DNA of 28,999 bases, taken from positions 1 to 28,999 of the forward strand of contig CAYOLL010000070.1 of the NCBI GenBank assembly GCA_964404765.1. Direction: 5' to 3'. The DNA is from CAYOLL01 sp964404765 [NCBI: uncultured Gemmatimonadota bacterium] (GTDB taxonomy: Bacteria > 4572-55). The position numbers and the translations under genes are program-made. Of the stretch, positions 24,940 to 28,999 are shown one piece after another. The stretch's first letter is position 1. Each line of letters begins with the position of its first letter. The notes under the pieces are model-generated. The model saw only the letters and a program-made list of their open reading frames with translations. It made no database searches and had not been told where the DNA came from.

Positions 24940-25144
24940 AAATGACGGCGTCATCGCCCGCCTCAATCTCACCTGGGACCATACCGCGCCGCCGCAATGG
25001 GCCCTGGAACCGCCGGAGCCGCCGGACGGAAAGCGCGAGCTTGCCCCTTATTTTGAGTTCCTGGCTCAATTCAAGCCGTCCCTGGCGGAACTGCGCGATG
25101 TGCAAATTTTCGACAAGCCCTTTTTTCTGCCGGATTTGCCGTGA
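24920..25144 (+). CDS. Small coupled protein of unknown function (74 aa)
   Basis: I do not recognise this protein. A good ribosome-binding site (GGAG 24909-24912, 7 nt before ATG 24920) lies inside the end of the nucleotidyltransferase gene. The stop overlaps the next start codon (GTGA). It is therefore wedged by overlap between two genes, which argues for real translation. The sequence is acidic and proline-rich (PPQWALEPPEPPDGKRELAP), with an aromatic C-terminal end (FDKPFFLPDLP) and no membrane segment. It could be a partner or antidote of the nucleotidyltransferase, or a small subunit of the next glycosyltransferase. Neither can be shown here. Confidence 0.55.
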   Translation: MMISSPENDGVIARLNLTWDHTAPPQWALEPPEPPDGKRELAPYFEFLAQFKPSLAELRDVQIFDKPFFLPDLP

Positions 25145-26286
25145 GCGACACGCCGCCGCACATCCTGATGCTGCTAACCAATCCCTTTGTCGCCGATCCG
25201 CGCGTCTACAAGGAGGCGCGGACGCTGGTTCAGGCCGGTTACCGGGTGACGGTGCTGGCCTGGGATCGCCAAAAGCAATATCCGGCCACGCAGATTATTG
25301 ACGGAATTGATGTTAAGCGGATTCAAATCGGCGCGACCTATGGCCGGCGCTGGCGACAGCTTGGCGGTTTTTTGCGGTTTTACGGCGCGTTATGCTTTCA
25401 TCTTATGACGACTGCTTATGACGCGGTTCATTGCCACGATTTGGATACCTGGTTGCCGGGCGTATTCTGCGGGCGCTTGCGTGGCAAAAAAGTTATTTTG
25501 GATGCGCACGAGCCGGAATATTATCCATATTTATCATCGGGACTTAAAGCCGGAGTCAATTGGTTGGAAGGATTTTTGGCCCGCCGCAGTCATACGCTTG
25601 TGGTGACAAGCGACTTTCAGGCCGGCAAATATCAGCGTTTGCGTGTGACCGCAACGGTGAAAGTGGCCAATTATCCCGCGCTGGATTTTTCGGGCAAACA
25701 GGCCGCGGATTTTCGACAAAAGCCGCTGGTTATCGGCTGGATCGGTCACTTGCGCGTTGATGACGGTACCGAAGATTTGATCGCCGCCTTTCAATCTCTC
25801 CAGCCGTGCTATCCGACCCTGGAATTATTGATTGTCGGCCCCGGCCCGCACGATTATCGTCAAAAATTGGCGGCCTTGATTGCCCGGCAACCGGCAGGCA
25901 TCCGCTTTCAAGAAGGCGTGGCCTATGGCGATGTGCCGGGCTTGTATCGACAGCTTCACATCGCGGCCATGTTGTATCGGCCGGCGCCGGAATTCCAAAA
26001 AATCAACGTCACCAAATTATATGAAGCGATGGCCAACGGCATCCCGATTGTCGCCACCGCCATTAGTGAGTTGCCGGAGATTATTGCCCGTGAACAAAGC
26101 GGCCTGATCGTCACCCAAGATGGAATAGCCACGGCCATCGAATATCTGCTGAATCATCCGGAGGAAGCCGAGGCGATGGGCCGGCGCGGACGAACGGCTT
26201 TTGAGCAGCGCTACAACTGGGAATTGATGGAAGAAAACCTGCGCCGGGTGTATCAGGCCAGTCTTGGCGATTCAACGGAGTCATGA
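25141..26286 (+). CDS. Glycosyltransferase family 4
   Basis: A 381-aa GT-B enzyme starting with GTG that overlaps the stop of the 74-aa gene by 4 bp. Motifs: ILMLLTNPFVADPRVYKEA (8-26), HCHDLDTWLPG (97-107), LDAHEPEYYPY, IGWIGHLRVDDGTEDL at the start of the second domain, LIVGPGPHDY, and the donor-binding NVTKLYEAMANGIPIVATA with SELPEI. It belongs to the same GT4 group as the gene at 9488 but is clearly a different enzyme. It probably adds one sugar of the repeat unit on the cytoplasmic side. It ends about 125 bp before the dehydrogenase gene. Confidence 0.9.
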   Translation: MSDTPPHILMLLTNPFVADPRVYKEARTLVQAGYRVTVLAWDRQKQYPATQIIDGIDVKRIQIGATYGRRWRQLGGFLRFYGALCFHLMTTAYDAVHCHDLDTWLPGVFCGRLRGKKVILDAHEPEYYPYLSSGLKAGVNWLEGFLARRSHTLVVTSDFQAGKYQRLRVTATVKVANYPALDFSGKQAADFRQKPLVIGWIGHLRVDDGTEDLIAAFQSLQPCYPTLELLIVGPGPHDYRQKLAALIARQPAGIRFQEGVAYGDVPGLYRQLHIAAMLYRPAPEFQKINVTKLYEAMANGIPIVATAISELPEIIAREQSGLIVTQDGIATAIEYLLNHPEEAEAMGRRGRTAFEQRYNWELMEENLRRVYQASLGDSTES

Positions 26287-26370
26287 TGCGGCAATTTCTA
26301 AAAAATATCGACTTATTAAAAGTTTTTTTGTCATTACGTCACCAAGAGCAAAAATTGGGGTAAGCGCATA

Positions 26371-26387
26371 GTCGTTTTTGAAACGAC
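26371..26387 (+). promoter_or_regulatory. Short perfect hairpin in the dehydrogenase leader
   Basis: GTCGTTT-TTG-AAACGAC forms a perfect 7-bp stem with a 3-nt loop, about 25 nt before the dehydrogenase start and upstream of its GGAGG site. No T-run follows, so it may be an operator or mRNA leader hairpin rather than a terminator. Confidence 0.35.
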
Positions 26388-26411
26388 ACCCTTTCTATCA
26401 TGGAGGCAAAC

Positions 26412-27446
26412 ATGAACTATATACATTCAAAACCCGCGCTGGCTTTTATCGGTTTCGGCTATTGGGGGCCGAATCTGGTGCGCAACTTTTCCCAATTGGA
26501 TACTTGCGAAGTCAAAACAATTGTCGACCCGCGCGAAGATCGACGCAAAGCTGCACAACGGCAATTTCCCCACGTGCAAACCGCGCAGGACCCAACGTCT
26601 GTTTTGCATGATCCGGCTGTGGACGCAATTGTCATTGCCACACCGGTTTCCACTCACTTTGAGTTGGCCCGGCAAGCGTTGGCGAACAACAAGCATGTTT
26701 TGATCGAAAAACCGATGGCAGCTACTGTCGCCGAAGCGCAGGCTTTGGTGGAACTGGCCGAGCGGCAAAACGTGCTTTTGATGGTCGACCATACTTTTTT
26801 ATACACCGGCGCAGTGCAGCGAATCAAAGAACTTATCACCCGTGGCGAAATCGGCGGCTTGCAATATTTTGACTCAGTGCGGATTAATTTGGGTCTGTTT
26901 CAGCCGGATATTAATGTGATTTGGGATTTGGCCCCGCACGATATTTCCATCCTGTTTTATTTGACGGAGCAGCGGCCCATCGCCGTCAGCGCCACCGGCA
27001 TTTCGCACACCGGAAACGGCATCGAAAACATTGCCTATCTGACCTTGCATTACGCGGATGACATGATCGCGCATTTCAGTTGCTCGTGGACATCGCCGGT
27101 TAAAGTCCGTCGCATTTTAATCGGTGGCAGCGAAAAAATGATTCTGTACGATGATATCGAGCCGACCGAAAAGGTCAAAATCTACAACACCGGCTATCGG
27201 GTGACGTCGGTCTTGTCCGAAGAGGATCGCTATAAAATTCTGGTCGATTACCGCGTCGGAGATATTTACACGCCCAAGCTGGATCAGACCGAAGCGCTGC
27301 GCGGCGTGGCTCAAGATTTTATTGCCGGAATTTGTCAGGGCAAGACTCCGCTGTCGTCGTGGCAAAGCGGGTTAGACGTGGTGCGGGTTCTGGAAGCGGC
27401 GCAGCAATCCATAAAAAATAGAGGTCGGGAGGTTTCTTTAACATGA
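26412..27446 (+). CDS. Gfo/Idh/MocA-family NAD(P)-dependent sugar dehydrogenase
   Basis: A 344-aa oxidoreductase. GGAGG 5 nt upstream selects the ATG at 26412 over one 4 codons earlier. The Rossmann motif is [18 protein letters not shown] (9-26), the family EKP is at 99-101 (IEKPMA), and the catalytic DxxxH region is WDLAPHD (171-177). In polysaccharide loci such enzymes (WlbA/WbpB type) oxidise a UDP-sugar at C3 ahead of amino-sugar formation. It overlaps the acyltransferase by 4 bp (ATGA), and that pairing supports a role in making an N-acylated amino sugar. No aminotransferase for the middle step is present in the window. The exact substrate is inferred, not shown. Confidence 0.88.
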   Translation: MNYIHSKPALAFIGFGYWGPNLVRNFSQLDTCEVKTIVDPREDRRKAAQRQFPHVQTAQDPTSVLHDPAVDAIVIATPVSTHFELARQALANNKHVLIEKPMAATVAEAQALVELAERQNVLLMVDHTFLYTGAVQRIKELITRGEIGGLQYFDSVRINLGLFQPDINVIWDLAPHDISILFYLTEQRPIAVSATGISHTGNGIENIAYLTLHYADDMIAHFSCSWTSPVKVRRILIGGSEKMILYDDIEPTEKVKIYNTGYRVTSVLSEEDRYKILVDYRVGDIYTPKLDQTEALRGVAQDFIAGICQGKTPLSSWQSGLDVVRVLEAAQQSIKNRGREVSLT

Positions 27447-27961
27447 AAACAATCACTGTAAATAGCGACCGGCAGGCGTTAAACAACGTGACGGTCGGCG
27501 AAGATGTCAAAATCTTTAACTTTGTCAACGCCTATGGTTGCGAGATTGGTGACTCTACCAAAATCGGCGCGTTTGTGGAGATTCAAAAAGGCGCGACGAT
27601 CGGCAAAAACTGCAAAATATCCAGTCACACCTTTATTTGCGAAGGCGTTCACATTGGCGATGATGTTTTTGTCGGCCACAATGTATCTTTTATCAACGAC
27701 ATGTACCCGCGGGCGACTACCGAAGATGGTCAAATACAAACCGAAGCTGATTGGCAAGTAGTCGAAACTTTTGTGGAATCCGGCGCATCCATTGGCACCA
27801 GCGTGACCATTTTGGCCGGTATTCGAATCGGCGAAAAAGCCATGATCGGGGCCGGTGCGGTTGTCACCAAAGACGTGCCGGCGTTTGCCATTGTTGTCGG
27901 CAACCCGGCCCGTGTCATCGGTGATGTCCGTGATCGCAAACCTATTGAAGGCCGGGAATAG
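27443..27961 (+). CDS. Left-handed beta-helix (hexapeptide) acyltransferase, WlbB/WbpD-like
   Basis: A 172-aa acyltransferase built from hexapeptide repeats such as [20 protein letters not shown] and [14 protein letters not shown] looped insertion ([13 protein letters not shown]) and a final [20 protein letters not shown], then GNPARVIG, complete the fold. It should work as a trimer, transferring an acetyl group from acetyl-CoA to an amino sugar nucleotide. It is translationally coupled to the dehydrogenase. Length and motif order resemble WlbB/WbpD, which acetylate the 3-amino group of a UDP-diaminouronate; the sugar here is not proven. It converges with nadD only 19 bp away, with no clear terminator between. 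Confidence 0.87.
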   Translation: MKTITVNSDRQALNNVTVGEDVKIFNFVNAYGCEIGDSTKIGAFVEIQKGATIGKNCKISSHTFICEGVHIGDDVFVGHNVSFINDMYPRATTEDGQIQTEADWQVVETFVESGASIGTSVTILAGIRIGEKAMIGAGAVVTKDVPAFAIVVGNPARVIGDVRDRKPIEGRE

Positions 27962-27980
27962 CTGTAAACATTTTGCACAA

Positions 27981-28637
27981 CTATAGCTGATAAAGTTTAT
28001 GCTGAGCAATAAGCTCGGCTATTGCCGGTGGAACAAGGTGAGCAATATCTTCATTTCGACGAACCATTTCCCGAATTTTTGTGCTGGAGCATTCCGGCGG
28101 ATTGAAATCCGGATGGTAGCGGGCGACATGAAAATTGGGCCATATTTTGCGGTCAATTTGTAGTGGATAGCCGGCTCGTGGGGCAATAATAAAATCAGCG
28201 CCATGAACAGGGTCAGTCAACTTAGGGCCTTCTACCCAAACATCACGAATGGCTTCGGGCGGCCAATCCGAGCCAATAATAATAAAAAAACGCGCTCTTG
28301 GCCATTCACGGCGGAGTTCCTGCCACAAAAAATATGTCGGCGTATTGGGAGAACGAAAAATGTCCAGATCGCTGACGGAAACCGGAAGGGAAGTGTAGGG
28401 CTGCGCAGACTCTGCCAGGATATGCGCCATTTGTAGCCGCACAGCCGGGTCGGTTTGGATAACTTTATCGCGTCGTCCACCGCTGCCGGATGGAATAATC
28501 ATGACACGCTGCAAATCAAGAGCCGCCCAATCGGCAGATTTAAGTAAGCCAATCAACCGGCAGACATGTCCATTTTGCAGCGGGTCATAGGAGCCGCTTT
28601 CGATTGAAATATTCTCGGATGTGGCGCGGATGGTCAT
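27981..28637 (-). CDS. nadD: NadD-like nicotinate-nucleotide adenylyltransferase family protein
   Basis: A 218-aa nucleotidyl transferase of the HxGH superfamily. NadD forms nicotinate adenine dinucleotide from nicotinate mononucleotide and ATP in NAD synthesis. The N-terminal loop is GSYDPLQNGH (15-24), against the usual GSFDPxHxGH, so the first His is replaced by Gln21 while His24 is kept. RVMIIPSGSGGRRDK, TPTYFLWQEL, IIGSDW and the C-terminal SSTKIREMV (184-192) follow the NadD plan. The missing first histidine makes activity or substrate uncertain, and a related adenylyltransferase is possible. The start has only a weak AAGGAT upstream. It is the last gene in the window. Confidence 0.75.
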   Translation of the reverse strand: MTIRATSENISIESGSYDPLQNGHVCRLIGLLKSADWAALDLQRVMIIPSGSGGRRDKVIQTDPAVRLQMAHILAESAQPYTSLPVSVSDLDIFRSPNTPTYFLWQELRREWPRARFFIIIGSDWPPEAIRDVWVEGPKLTDPVHGADFIIAPRAGYPLQIDRKIWPNFHVARYHPDFNPPECSSTKIREMVRRNEDIAHLVPPAIAELIAQHKLYQL

Positions 28638-28999
28638 GGTAATTTAAATTATCCTTAATCCCGAGCGAAAAATTGAGGCCGCTATGCCTGCAGCGGTTTT
28701 GGCGTAAATTTTCAAAAACCGGATGTTAATTTCAGAGCTCCTGATCCCGTGCGAGGCTAACAGTCGTGAAACTTATTTCTGCAAAAGCGGTTAACGCCGA
28801 TTTTGCTCCCTAAAAAGGGTTGCTTTGAGCGTGAATCTCATGAGACCATTTTTGTAAAGTTTCCAACGCGGATTCAGCGTTTACAAGGGTTGGAGACATT
28901 GGATATTCAAAAATGGTCTCACTCCAGATTCACGCGGATCAGGAGGTCTGAATTTAGGCTTTTTTGAGGCAATTACGGGTTTAAGTCATGTTAAAATTC
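28638..28999. repeat. Gene-free region with nested inverted repeats
   Basis: I see no gene in these 362 bases. The inner inverted repeat has arms 28829-28854 (GCGTGAATCT, then TGAGACCATTTTTG) and 28908-28935 (CAAAAATGGTCTCA, then AGATTCACGC), with small hairpins in its loop (CCAAC/GTTGG, AACGC/GCGTT). An outer imperfect repeat has arms near 28728-28747 (AATTTCAGAGCTCCTGATCC) and 28935-28954 (CGGATCAGGAGGTCTGAATT). A separate hairpin, CCGCT/AGCGG, lies near 28680. It could be a degenerate mobile element or structured RNA. Confidence 0.6.

Noticed and set aside
24418-25144. Calling the nucleotidyltransferase and the 74-aa ORF a proven toxin-antitoxin system.
   Set aside because: AbiEii-type toxins usually follow an AbiEi antitoxin, which is not present, and the small ORF resembles no known antitoxin. 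Recorded only as a hypothesis.
27962-27980. A terminator between the convergent acyltransferase and nadD-like genes.
   Set aside because: The 19-bp gap has no stem with a T-run. Only a short repeated ATAGCTG is present.

Overview
The window looks like a chromosomal segment of a Gram-negative, probably uncultivated bacterium of medium G+C content. The Gram-negative reading rests on a membrane-anchored HtrA protease, a Wzz/Wzx/Wzy-type surface-polysaccharide locus and a GT9 heptosyltransferase-like enzyme. I cannot fix the phylum. The paralogous AAA-ATPase-like/DUF1703 proteins, stand-alone ACT protein and many hairpin repeats would fit an FCB-group or candidate-phylum genome, but that is a guess. 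I see no tRNA, rRNA, CRISPR array or phage gene.

Layout. (1) 0-4.2 kb: a small unknown gene, then minus-strand housekeeping genes. These are a double-ACT protein, HtrA and transaldolase (probably one operon behind a promoter near 3.0 kb) and a SpoIIE/RsbU-type PP2C phosphatase with a terminator-like hairpin in its leader. (2) 4.3-5.4 kb: remains of a type I restriction locus. hsdR is truncated and frameshifted, and is split by a 155-bp TA-flanked miniature element. (3) 5.4-9.3 kb: a PRPP synthetase and a double-cNMP-domain patatin protein, separated by about 490 bp packed with nested hairpin repeats. (4) 9.5-28.0 kb, plus strand: a surface-polysaccharide region. It holds a GT4, three tandem DUF1703/AAA-ATPase-like paralogues, chain-length regulator, flippase, polymerase/ligase, GT9, a methyltransferase broken at a G9 tract, AsnB-type amidotransferase, nucleotidyltransferase, a coupled 74-aa ORF, GT4, Gfo/Idh/MocA dehydrogenase and hexapeptide acyltransferase. 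(5) 28.0-29.0 kb: a NadD-like adenylyltransferase on the minus strand, then a gene-free stretch of nested inverted repeats.

How the genes work together. The dehydrogenase/acyltransferase pair and AsnB would make or decorate a modified (amino or amidated) sugar. The GT4 and GT9 enzymes would assemble the repeat unit. The flippase, polymerase and Wzz would export and polymerise it.

The most unusual parts are as follows. The three DUF1703 paralogues (plus a 3' relic of a fourth) are mosaics in which an N-terminal block, a module V1 and a module V2 occur in three different combinations. A miniature element of TA-target type occurs twice, and its conceptual excision from hsdR restores the reading frame exactly. 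Two hairpins near 6.7 kb share 16-bp stems but have different, self-complementary outer arms. The methyltransferase G9 tract could be phase-variable.
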